From Ciona savignyi (taxonomy: Eukaryota; Chordata; Ascidiacea; Phlebobranchia; Cionidae), in contig CH001811.1 in assembly GCA_000149265.1 (NCBI GenBank), forward strand, positions 422,881-486,880: a stretch of DNA of 64,000 bases. Reading direction: 5' to 3'. Positions 22,920 through 34,900 of the stretch are shown one piece after another. The notes under the pieces were generated by a model. It had not been told where the DNA came from. It saw nothing but the letters and a program-made list of their open reading frames with translations, and made no database searches. How positions within the stretch are numbered: position 1 is the stretch's first letter; every line of letters begins with the position of its first letter. The position numbers were made by a program, and so were the translations under genes.

Positions 22920-24112
22920 GAATGAATGTAAGCTGCCCGACTTGCTGCACGAACGGTTTTAGTGTTCGTATGACCGGAAATTATTAAGATAGTATGGCAT
23001 CTCGCGTCACACTGTTTAACAGGAAATTATTACGAAATTTCAGAATTTCTTAGGAAGAAACGTTAAAGGAAAACAATAATAAAATTCATTTTACTGTGTA
23101 TTATTCTTCTACTTGATTAAGAAGTGTGTTAATATACATTTATTTTGGTTTCCGTTCGAACCCTTTTTATTAAGTTTTCAGAAGAGAACAACAAATATTG
23201 GTCTTATAATATAAAAACAATACTAGTTTTAAAATGTTTTTGCTTTGTACTGTATATTGTTTGTTGTATGCAAGAGGGAATCGTTAAAAACAAAAACAAA
23301 TCTGTAACGCAATGATGTGAATATAAAACAAAGACCTACTTCTGGTGGTGGCAGGTATTGAGGGGGTGATAAAAATGGCAGATGGTAGTTGCTGTGATGA
23401 ATGCTGGTTTCTATTTGCACCCACGATATCCACAACCATGTCAATGAAAGATGGGCACCAAGCAATACAGGGGGTAGAAAGTAGGGCCCAAAATTCGAAA
23501 GCTGAAATGCAGAAATGTTACTAGCCAGATGAGTGGTTTGTTGTATATAACACAGATATAAGAATTACAATAAGCAAAAATATAGACCATGTTCCTAAAT
23601 AGGTTTCTGAAGACTTAGATTCTAGATGAACTTTTTGGGGGTATTGGCTGTAATGTTTATGTCCGGCCGGTTGGCTCAATTGTTTTTTGTCGTCTGTAGT
23701 GTCTTTGAGAAAGGCATTTATCTACTAGGCCAGTGAACTAATTGTTTCTACCAAAACGGAAGGAATGCCCCAATCATTATCACTAGACACTGCAAGAGCT
23801 TGAATAACTCGTTATGGGCAACGTAATCTGACGATTGGGTCTTTAATGCCCTTTGCGATTTCCATTCACAGGGATGAAAGACGAATATCATACGTCTTTC
23901 GTCTACATACCGGTAGATAATCAGTCTGAACACTTCGTGCTTCGGTAAACTGACCCTACTAAATAATATTTAACTAATGTGGTATTAATACAATACGGGA
24001 ATTTTATATTTTAATCTTACTATATGTGCAATTGGGTGCGAGTAAACAGCAGAAATGGTAACTGGTGCCTTTCATTCGTGGTGCATTTTATGGCAGTACT
24101 TGTATATAGCTC
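22920..24112 (-). pseudogene. Duplicated fragment of the FAXDC2-like gene (copy B, dead)
   Basis: Direct repeat of 18400-19720. On the minus strand it holds copies of exon 4 (to 24112) and exon 5 (about 23511-23350). The exon 4 copy has a TGA in place of the Trp codon after HKMHHE. The exon 5 copy reads LSNFGPYFLPPVLLGAHLS and continues without the frame break of copy A through ETSIHHSNYHLPFL, but then has a 5-nt deletion that destroys the last histidine box. Exons 1-3 and 6 are absent, and similarity stops abruptly at 24112. It is a non-functional partial duplicate. Confidence 0.85.
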
Positions 24113-24250
24113 CTCCGTGTGGTTGGTCGTAAGGTTTTGCTTAACAAAGCTTCCGGTACGCACTCGTCCTGCTGGAAGCTGGTTACTCCAGTTCTTTCCT
24201 CGTGCCCGTTTTGTTTTCAATTTACCTTTTGTATGGGCATGGATATTACC

Positions 24251-24289
24251 AAAATCGTGAAGCGTTCCTTATTTAAAAAAAAAAAAAAA
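24251..24289 (+). ncRNA. U6 snRNA 3'-end-like sequence followed by an A-run (remnant)
   Basis: AAAATCGTGAAGCGTTCC followed by TATTT matches the highly conserved 3' end of U6 snRNA apart from one missing T and one substitution, and is followed by about 15 A. The 5' stem-loop, ACAGAGA box and most of the middle are missing (only GCATGG lies at a plausible place upstream), so this is at most a truncated retro-copy, not a U6 gene. Confidence 0.4.
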
Positions 24290-24540
24290 CATTCGCAAAT
24301 TGAATAAGGCAAGAAATTTTTTTTCCTTGCTTTATTCATTAGGTGAACGGTGCTTAAATTCACTCTGCCCTAGGGTTCACGTTACTTCGGTAAGGTGGCA
24401 ACTCGAAGGGCTAGGTCTGAGCTGCGGAATCGCATCACCCTGTGGTAGTGCGGCTAACCAGCGCTGCCTCCAGTCTAACCACTGGAGGGCGTGAATTTAG
24501 GTGTCGGGATACATACCTTAAGGCTTAAGCAATAGAACCC

Positions 24541-24710
24541 CTCCCTACGTGGCTTGCACGCTGTGGAGAGATGCCTACGAAGGGCGTCTCTACCAGCACC
24601 CACATCCTAGGGATACCCAGCCCCCCTCCCTACGTGGCTTGCACGCTGTGGAGAGATGCTTGCGAAAGGTGTCTCTTGCAGCAACCACATACTAGGGAAA
24701 CCTCCCCCAG
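24541..24710 (+). repeat. Tandem duplication, 85-bp unit, two copies
   Basis: 24541-24625 and 24626-24710 both start CTCCCTACGTGGCTTGCACG and contain an imperfect hairpin formed by GAGAGATGC and GTCTCT. The copies differ at about one base in eight, so the duplication is not recent. Confidence 0.75.
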
Positions 24711-25197
24711 TGAATTAATTTCCACATTGCACGAGGGGATCGGCCTAAGGCCACCAACTCGCACTAAGTGCACAATTTTGCTTTTTTTGGCTTAACAACC
24801 CCCCCCCCAAAAAAAATTCGACTTGAAGTGCTTCCTAGTCGTTGAAGCAGCTGAAAATTGTTTTCTTAGGGGTATCTACCTATTTGACTTTGTCCGTACA
24901 TTTCCCTCTACCTTCAGAGCCAACAAAGCGACGCGTAATCGATCCGCAGAAGAAATTTTCGGTCAAGCAAGTAGCGGCGGAATAATTTCGATGCATGTAT
25001 TATACTGCGAAGGCTCTTTTCGGGTCATAGAGTAGTGTCTGTCAGCTTTGCTCAGACTTCGACTGCAATGTGTCACGACGTGTTCCATCAATAATCTGTA
25101 CGAGAACGCAGCCCACCGCTGAGTCTAAAGCATCCTTATCTAATATGAATGATGTCTTAAAATCTGGATATTGCAAAACTTTGCAAAACCATTTTTC

Positions 25198-25250
25198 CGG
25201 GGAAAAACTAAAAGGAGGGAAAGCGGGAAGGAGGAAAACTGCAGACTAAA
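25198..25250 (+). repeat. Single terminal-repeat end of MITE family M
   Basis: GGGGAAAAACTAAAAGGAGG and the following GAAAGCGGGAAGGAGG match the terminal repeats of the element at 28167-28402. No partner end is seen nearby. Confidence 0.55.
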
Positions 25251-25840
25251 CTAAAGTTCAGGAAATGTCCGTTAAGTTACCTGAACCCAGAAAAACGCAG
25301 TATCCTCTTTTATTCGAGCGACATACCCATCACCCACCATTTTCTGTAAATCCTAAGAACGCCCCCTCCCATTGAAAAATGGGTTAATTTTTTAAAGAAG
25401 ACATACGAGGACTAACATTTTTTTTATATCCGAGGCTACTTATAAGCGGATTGCAGTTTGTCACCCTTGTTCAAAAAGTAATACAAATTAATAGACATTT
25501 TACTAAACGTCTGTCATGGTCAGTGCTTCCAGTCATAAAAGGATGCAGCAGACCATGTTTAGTTCTCGATTTTTTATAACAACGGAACTGCTTTGTTTAG
25601 AATAGACAGTGTATTTACAAGGACAGGTAATGATTTTAATTTTTGAATCTTTCATATTTAAAAAACTAACAAAAATTAAACAACATCCATGTATTAGAAT
25701 TAACAAAATTGCGATGAAAATGAAATAAAAACAAAATTGCGATAAAAAATCGTAAATTGAAACTATATATATTAAACAAGAAATTTTGAAAACTATTTTC
25801 CTGTTAATACACATTATTTGGTATACTGCCATTGTATAAT

Positions 25841-25940
25841 NNNNNNNNNNNNNNNNNNNNNNNNNNNNNNNNNNNNNNNNNNNNNNNNNNNNNNNNNNNN
25901 NNNNNNNNNNNNNNNNNNNNNNNNNNNNNNNNNNNNNNNN
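25841..25940. other. Assembly gap (100 N)
   Basis: A run of exactly 100 N, probably a placeholder of unknown true size. It hides the C-terminal end of FANCD2. Confidence 0.95.
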
Positions 25941-28900
25941 CACATTCATCGTCATTGTCATCTTCAGAGGTCACTGGAGATGCTTGTGTGAGAATAACCT
26001 CACCTGTGTGTGGACGTGTAGAAGTTAGTTCAATGAGTTGTTATGCTGCATTGGTTAAGGGAGTGTAGGGCAGGGTCGGTTAAATGGCTCAGTGATTTTT
26101 TTTGCCACAGGTTATCTGGGTGGTTTAGTGTGTCGCCTTTTAGCCGAACAGTTGCAGGTTAAGAAACTGGTCGCTAGCTAGTCGGTTATGGCCTTGGGCA
26201 AGGCACTTAACAGACATTGCCTGAACCCAGCGGATTAATGGGCACTACCAAATTGAAGGAACGTGTCTATCATACACAACATACTACAGTAGCTCCGGTA
26301 ACCCGACGGTGGGCACAAGGTAATCTGACGACTGTCCGTGTGTTAACCCCCTTGGTTTTCCCATCCACGGGGATAAGCATCAATATCCTATCCTATCCTA
26401 AGTTTATAACAATAATAAGAAAAATAATTGATTTCAATTGCAAGCCTTATTTAAAGACGAACCAAGGTTTTATTGTCATAAAAACTCATTGCAATCCGCT
26501 AAAGGCGTTGTTTAGTTTATATTTTGGCAATTCCCCATGTTTTTTTTAAAAGTATCGTTGCAGCACTATTTGGTAACTAATATATCACCCCTCCCTTAAT
26601 TTTTATAGCTTAATTTATTAATTTATCCCTTAATTCCTACCCGTGTATGAGTTAAAACCAACCTTTCAAGTTTCTATTTTTTAGGTTTCCCAACCAGAAA
26701 GCTTCGTGGCAGTTATGCAGGACGAATATCCCTTTCACCTTGAATATGAAAGTCTCCAAAGTTCGCCGCAATGCTGGGACATGGTTGGTAAGCGAGGTGT
26801 CTTTCGATATCTGGAGAAGAAAACAACCTGTAAAAGATGTTGAAACATGTGTGTGGCCAGTGACACAGCTGGATAAGGATCGCAGACAAAAAGTAGCGAT
26901 TACTGAAGTCTCTTGGTGTAATCATGGATCCAAGATAGTCAACATTTCCAGTAACCTTGAGACAGTAGGCTGTAACTATTTTTTATCACGAATCCAAGTA
27001 AGACACTGCAGCATTGGTTATTGCAGCATGGTGTTTAAAATCAGGTACAAACCCCCCAAACTGAACACAGACAACCTGGACTATTTTCTACTATTTTTTT
27101 CCTATTATGTAGCATTTCCATGCTTTATAAAAAAAGCTTTCAACATCTCACTTTTTCCAGAATTTAGTCTCCATCCTGTTTTCACATATTTTTTTGTTTC
27201 ACCCACCTTGGCATGACACGCCGCATTTTGGAGCTGTCGCGTCACTTGTTGAATGTTCTTCAACAAGTTGATTATCTCGTCCTGGTGGAGTTTGAACATC
27301 ACCTCGCACAGTGGCACACCACTTTTTATAAAACTCTGAAATTGAAATGAAATGTCATCATCACAAAAAAAATCACACTTTTTATTAAAAAACATTATTT
27401 ATTAATACAATAATTGATTAAAGTTAAAATGCAATATGAAGAGTTCGCAATTATTGAATCGTTTGATGTAAGCATTCAAAAACTTGTGTCTGAATACAGA
27501 TGAGTTGTAAGTTCAAATGCAAGTCTGGCGTCTATATCTACGTTTTTAGCTTTGGGAAAGGCGGCAGGTAATTAAAGTAACAACAAAATACTGAATAGGA
27601 TGGGATATTCATTTGAATGGGAAAACCTATAGGATAATATATACATGTGAATGGAAAAACCAAGTGGGTTTACACACGGGCAATTGTCAAATCAGCTCGC
27701 GCCCACCGTTGCATTACCGAAGCTGTTGCAGTGTGTTGTGTATTATATAGATTCTTCAATTTGGTAGAAGTCATTAATCCGCTGGGATCAGGCAATATCC
27801 GTTAAGCGCCTTGCCCAAGGACACAACCGCCTAGCTAGCGACTAGTTTCAAACCTGCAACCTTTCGGCTGAAAGGCGTCGCACTAAACCGCCACACTAAC
27901 CGGTCGGACTACTGTGGGCACTATGTAACCTTGTGTAATAACCACTGTCCCACCACCACCTTCAGCCAAAAAATATATTTTAATCTATTTCAATTTACTT
28001 CAACTATCATTCTTCCTTGTTTCAATGCCGGGGACAACATGACTCGCATCGGGAACGATTTTAACACTCGGATCAATAAGTCGAGGACCTAATAGGGAAA
28101 AACAAGATCATGACAATACAAATAAAACTCAGCATCAATTGCTGACTATATTATTATTCAGCTTTCAGGGACAATAATACAAGGAGGGAAAGTCGGAAGG
28201 AGGTACGGAGGGAAACTGCTTACCAAAACTATGGAAATTAATTTTAACCCTTTCCTAAACACTAATCTCAACCCCAGAACTAACCCTAACTCTTACCCAA
28301 TATTTAAAACAAACTCTAATGCCCTAATATTCATTTTAGAGTACAGTTTCACTCCTTCCTGCCTTCCCGCTTTCCCTCCTTTTAGTTTTTCCCAGCCTTC
28401 AGCCCATTAAGTCAGGTTGTTGTTCAAACAGTTTATATTCTATAATTAGTAATTTCGAACCTAGACTTTCAAATCGATCGGAAATAAAATAAAGAACAGT
28501 TTAAACTTTAAATCCATGTGGATATATATTAGTTTGAATAAAAATTATCAACAAAAGTTTTTTTGGTGGAATAAAAGCAGTTAGTTTTAAATAGGTAGCA
28601 TCTAAAAAATTTCTCTTCAAATTATATTAAAATCTTGATTCTGTAAAGAATGACAGTACAAGCATACTAGTTACATTGGCAACTTTTAAATTTAGACTAT
28701 ATGTTGTTTAAGAATCATTACTTGGCAGTATTCAAAACCATAGTCAATTGCGCAAAACTTTTTAATGTAATAAAAAACCATTTAGGCTAACTTTATAAGT
28801 TTAAACATTTATTTTATAAAAAGTCAGGCAAAATGTAACAAGATATTTTACAAATGCAGCTTTGCCATGTATTAATGGAATAACAAACCATTTAGCCTAA

Positions 28901-31900
28901 CTTTATAAATTTAAACGTATTTTAAAAATTGATTTTTAAAATTTCAATTTAAAATTTCAATCTTCTTCACTTTAAATTAGAAAACAAAACCAAAACTAAT
29001 CCTTTGCCTAAAAACAAAAACAAAACAATAGACATTTGCTAGCCGCCACTTTAAGATAAAATTAGTTTTCCAAATTACCTTGATAACCTCTCTCCACTGT
29101 AACAGCATGTCCACGGTGTCCACACCAGTGTTGCTTCTATTTGATGGCGATGTTATACGTGATGTGTGGGTGGTGACAGCCTCCATCATCCCTGTTCAGT
29201 AGCAGAATTAGAAGAAAAACATGATCAGACATTTAAGGTGAAAGATGGAGCTGTGTATAAACCTGGGTCCTTATAAATCATACCCCAAAAACTGTCAACA
29301 AGTCATCCAAATCTGTTACCTTGTCAGCTTAGTTGAATAGGCCTATAGCACCATACTTTTTGTTATCCAAAATAAATTGGCCTTTGCCTTCTTAACTAGG
29401 ATTCCTGAACCTATGCTAACCAAAAACATTTCATTGACTATGTCTCTATTCAGCAAAGGAGTTGTTTAAAAGTAACAACAATAAATGTATTGTAATCCAG
29501 AATTCCCAATGCAGGGAAAATAGCAAAGACATAAAGAAAAAAAATAATTTAAATAATAACCAAGTAGACTTTACCCACCTTTATAAAACAGGTGAAAGTT
29601 GGCTTTGTTTATGCAAGCATACGTCGTTGTTTCACTGTCATCAGAGTCCGGTTCTCTGGGAGAGTCGAGTAGTTGGGGTAGAATGTGGGTGAGGAATGTT
29701 TCAATACTCTCCAATACATCGGGGCTGTGCTTTAGATGTTGCTCGAACATGAAGGTCAGGAGTTTGTTGTCATTTTGTGAATTTGCTGCAAATATGAATC
29801 TTGTTGCAGACATCTGCTAGCATGTCCTTACAAAATGACACTACATGGATCCAGAGGAATTTAATTAGATAAACACAAAATAAAGTAAATTTTTGTACTG
29901 TCAAATAGTCTAGTGGGCTTACACGTCACTTTTAAGCCGACGGGTTGCAGGATTGAAACTGGTCGCTTGCTAGGAGATAAGGTTGAATTTAAGAAAACGT
30001 ATCATATACAACACACTCCAAGTTCCAATTAACCATAGTAACCATGAGGTAGTGCAATAATTGCCCTCTTTTTTTTTCTTATATACAAAACAATAGTATG
30101 GGTGGGTCTACAGTAGCACAAGGACCACGAATATAGGCCAAAGAAGACTCGTTACTATTTCTTACACGATAAAGTGACAAATTCTCTATTCCGCTACAAT
30201 GAAAATTTAGATTAGCTACCAAGAGTTACCTGTGTTTAAATCTGACCAATCCCGCTGCAGAAAAGTATTTGCTGTGTCGCTGACACTGTTTGACAACTCG
30301 CATCGTTTCGACTCCTCCATCTTCTTTGCATTAGCGAACCCCAGTAGAGCAGAGCTCACTTTAACCAGGGTACAAGCAGATGCAAAGGTGGGAATAGCTT
30401 CCGCAAAATTTTTAATGTACAGAAAGGATTTTAACAAAGGATATTTCTCAGGGTTACCCCTGCCCAGTTGACTTGCCATTTGAAGAAGAATGACGTCTAG
30501 CAGCGTCTCCCTTTTGTAAAGATAAAAGGTTAAAGTATAAACTTAAATGTTGGTATGTTAAATTGGCAAACTGTATTATTGAATCAGTATTATGACACTC
30601 AGCTCTTAGGCAATGTTAATTTTAAGATTGTCCCTTATTTTAACACTACCATTAGTACGGCATATCGAAATTTTAATAGTTGGGTTGCCAGGCGATGCGT
30701 TTTTTTACTAACTATGGGGGCAAATTTAAACAACCTGATGGTAAGTATCACGACTTCGGAAATGTGGTTATTTGTACATAGATATAAGTTGTACTAGTTA
30801 ATAAAAAGTGGACAAATTTTATGAATTTTAATAAAAGATTCACAATTTATCATGGAATACATTAAACAATAAAAAATCAAAAACTGATCGTTAAACTAAG
30901 CTAGGTGCCACATAAAACTATCTGCAAAAATGTTTTAAAAAATGACCTAATATTTAACAAACATTAATCACATAACTAACGACCTTACCCACTTCCTTCA
31001 TCGATATCTTTGTAATTTATAATGTGGGAGAGAATTTCCAACAGGCATTCATAGCACCTGGACAGAAGCTCGTTCTGAACTAAATTCTCGCCAGAGTGAG
31101 CAGATGATATGCTATCATCACTCAACTGTGACAGCTTGCTGGAAGTATTCACCTTCAAAAATATTAAGTGTGTCAGAGGTTGCTGATTGGTGCCGTGCAT
31201 AATTTATTTGCATAATTGCTGAAATGTTGCGTGTTGAACACTTAGTTTCTAAGTTTATTTTTTGTTTTCACGATGAAAACATAAATCAGGATTTTTGAAA
31301 AAAAATTGGAAAACGGGAACAAAACGGCAAAACGACAGTCGTTAGAACACTTCTAAAAACAAGCAATAAATTATTAATATCCGGTAAAATTAGACGTGGC
31401 CGCTAAACCCAAATAAAAAAAATAAGATAACACTAAGCCTCGAAGAAAAGTGTGCGGTAAAGAGACCCGTGCAATGGGGGAGTCATCTTTAGGAGAAGGG
31501 GTGGCCCGGAAAGTAGGGGCCACAGTGAAAAAAGAAAAACCCCAAAAATGAAATTCTACTAAAAAGTTTTAAGTGCAACACTTACCAAGGCATTTAAAAG
31601 TATATTAAGTAAAAAAAACACTATATAATATTGCTGTGACGATGGGTCCAATCAATGCAACATTAATTGGTTTAACCCAGTGATAATGTATCAGGATGGG
31701 TTAAAAAACTAAATTATTATACTCAACTGTAATATACAATATAAACAAACCTCCTTGAAGTAAGCAGCAACACTGTTTAAGTGCTTGAACAAATGAGGCA
31801 TAAGCTTGACTGCAAAGCCAGCAATACTTGATATTGGTTCTTCGTTTAGCCTATCCATACCGCTTATTGAAGCAGCTTGAACTACAAAACCAAACGGCAG

Positions 31901-34900
31901 TTTTTCCTTGGCAAGACGATGTTGAAGCTTAAAGTTCAAATCGCTCAGTAGAAACAGCAAATGCTGAGGTTCCAGATATTTTTCCATATCTGGTACTGGT
32001 AATGTATAAAGTGTTTTACTTTAGTATTTTTAAACTATTGATGAAAAGTGACAGGCGTTTGAACAGGGGCATTTGGTAGTTTACAGTGTGGCTATTTTTA
32101 AAGGCTATTTAAAAAATATTTAAATCAAGGGCTAAACTTTCGTCACCCTACATTATGCTGAGGCTTTGAATACGTATGAAACTTCTACTTAATACAGGGT
32201 GGAATGAAAAGAAATAATAAAGACTTAAAGAACCTGATTCCTGTTCTTCAGACTTCCTGCAGTTAAGTGGATATTTAAGCAAGCACAATACTTCTTTGTT
32301 TAGTTCCTTTAGGTGTGGGCGGTAGTATTGGCTGGACAGATTTACTTTTGACGTTGGTACAACTGTAACTTTCTTTTTTGTGGATTTTTCTAAAGTTGGT
32401 GAAACTGGGGGATCAATACTTGCGTTATGTGTCTTCTGAGATTTGAGCGAACTTTGTGTCTTTGACGTTTGCCCTTTTCCTGATTTGCCTTGAAATTTTG
32501 AACAAGATTTTGCATTCGAATCAAAGCATGGCGGATTATACACTGTTGGAGCATGTGGCAAAAGTTGCTCTAAGGTTGTTTGGATGTCGCAGACGTGTTT
32601 TAGTCTTTTTAAGTTAGTGATCTCCACATCTTCACCAAGCTCTGAGGAAAATATACTTAGAACTTCCCGTATCCAGTTGGCTGCGAAAAACAGACAGTCA
32701 AGAATCTGTGTCTTTTCTTTCTCTTCAAAAGATTTAAACACGGATTTTTCTTCAAATTTTGAGCTGTACATTAGTAGAGGACAAACTTGCATCACATCAA
32801 TATTTCCAATTGAACCCGTCGCCATTTTTTCCAAACTAGCAATCGCTCGAAAGAGAGGGCATAGCATAAGAGATGGATCATTGATCCTGCTACCTACAGG
32901 CAATAGTTTCAAAGCCACTGACGCTTCTGTGCCATCAGGCACCAAGGAAAACCTGTAACTGGTTTCTAATGAACTTGAAGATGGTGGTGCTTGTGCACAG
33001 TCAGTCAAAAATAACTTCTGTAGTTTTTCTTGGGCATTTTCGTTGAGAAGTTTTACAAGGTATTTTGAAAATTTGGAATTGTTTTTACTAGCAAAGCAAA
33101 TTTCGTCGTAGAACAAAGACCAGTTGTGTAGCTGATTATGAAGCACGTATTTCAACGTATCAAAGAGTGAAAGAATGTTGCCGTTTTGAGTGGGATCATT
33201 GGATTTATTGGCACTTGACATTGCCACCAATGATGTTAAACAGCCGATGATACCAACATGTTGAAACCTGCATGAAGAAGATCTCTAAGTTCACAAAAAG
33301 TGTTTATTAAAACAAATAAAACAACGATGTATTGATTACGGTAAAACTAATTTGATAAAAATGAAAAACTATAATGTTGATTAAAAAATAATAAAATAAA
33401 TGATTTATTTAAAGAAACAGTTAACAACGAATATCAGTTTTAATTATTTTTTAAATGCACTAACACAGGCACAGGACTGATATACCACATGAGGCTAAAG
33501 TTGGACAAACACAAAGCTCGCAGACAAATGACTACAATAACATTTTTAACTTACAAGATTTACTAAATATGTGGTTATTGAAAGTAGCCAACCTACACTC
33601 CAACTATAGCCCTGTACACCCGTGTTCACACCTGTCAGAAATATTGGTCAGTTGTTTGCGAATCATCATGTGCATTTCGTTCCTCATGCCGCTGATGAAT
33701 GCATCGGTGCAGTCGGCAAACGCCAGCAAACACAAAACTCTGTACGACTTTCGAATCTTAAAATGAAGCAAAATCCATTAAGTGAACTTGGTGACATTAC
33801 AAACAGGTTTCAATATTTAATGAGCATGAGTTTATCTGATGTGATTGCGATACAGTATGAAACCAACCCAGTCATTGCGATAACCATCAACACATAAAAT
33901 ATTATAAAAGGCATTGCTTATAATTAGACTAGTAAATAGTTTATGAAATATAGGCTTGTGAATTAAATTAAAGAATGTAAAGTTTGATAGGAATATCAGT
34001 TCACTAATCTGTACAGCTGTATCTTTTGTTACCTAACATATGCTGCCTTATCTTCAGTTAATGTATATGCATGTTATTACATTAAACAAAACAAAATACA
34101 CTGGAAAATAATAAATAAGTATTCTATGTGACTGTTGGTTACTTTAACTGAAGGAAAGTTTAATTTATATTACCCACAGTTGCCATAAAAACAGCCATCC
34201 TCCATAGTTATGCCTTGATGAATTATAAAAATAGAAAATAATTTCCATCACTATAGTGAGAAGTTTCCAATCTATTGCTATGTACCTGAGAAAGGTTCAT
34301 GATGTCCATACTTGTCAGCGCATCACTGATGTAGTTGGCGTATGGCAGAAGGATATCCACCTGCACCTCTGCCACCCCTTGCAATACCTCCAGCGCCGTG
34401 TCCGCTTCTGATTTATTCGCGGTGGAACTGCTGGCGCTAATGTGCTCGATGATATAGCCGAGCGCTTCCTGCTTGTAATACGCCTCCATGTGTAGAAGAC
34501 AGAGTTTGTATATTAAAGCACCGGTGCGTGCCATTAAAGGGTGTGAACTCCAAATCTAAAACAAGAGTATGACGGATTAGTGATTTTCAATTTTGAGATT
34601 TTCCGACAGAGTTGGGTCAATATAGTATAACAAAGGGTCTAGTTTCACAAATTCTCCTGCTGATGTCTGTTTAAAAAACATCATAAATGGGAAAAAACAC
34701 AACAGAAGCAAGCCAGAACTGATAGGGACTTTTTTTGTTAGTAGATGTTCCACGACTGGTGGAAATCAGATCTCAAGACTTGAGATCTAAATCTCAAGAC
34801 TATAATTAAAAAAAGATTCATACATAAATACATTTTTAGAGATGTAAACGTGTACGTTTATACTGTAATGTGGGAAAATATTTTGGACCTTCTACAGTGC

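Larger units (their letters stand above)
24113..25060 (+). other. GC-richer block of unknown origin abutting the duplication
   Basis: Base composition jumps from AT-rich to balanced at the point where the duplicated segment ends. The block contains a U6-3'-end-like string with an A-run, a spliced-leader-like string and hairpin (24291-24338), inverted arms TTAAATTCAC and GTGAATTTA (about 24353 and 24491) and an 85-bp tandem duplication. Several short open frames are present but none is recognisable. It could be a composite retro-insertion or a fragment of an unknown element. Confidence 0.5.

Noticed and set aside
24360-25060. U1, U2, 5S or histone-type RNA signals in the GC-rich block
   Set aside because: Only short partial matches (for example GGCTCTTTTC without the closing stem); none extends to a real structure.
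26652-26662. TAA stop after NLKGWF as the FANCD2 end
   Set aside because: A donor (AAAG|GTTGGT) just before it joins in phase to an exon at 26003 that encodes an acidic tail resembling the family C-terminus.
26740-27216. 158-codon plus-strand open frame
   Set aside because: It is antisense to FANCD2 exons 15 and 16, whose minus-strand reading (HVPALRRTLE, EAFWLGNLKNR) is clearly the real one.
32584-32958. 124-codon plus-strand frame
   Set aside because: Antisense shadow of the large FANCD2 exon 8.
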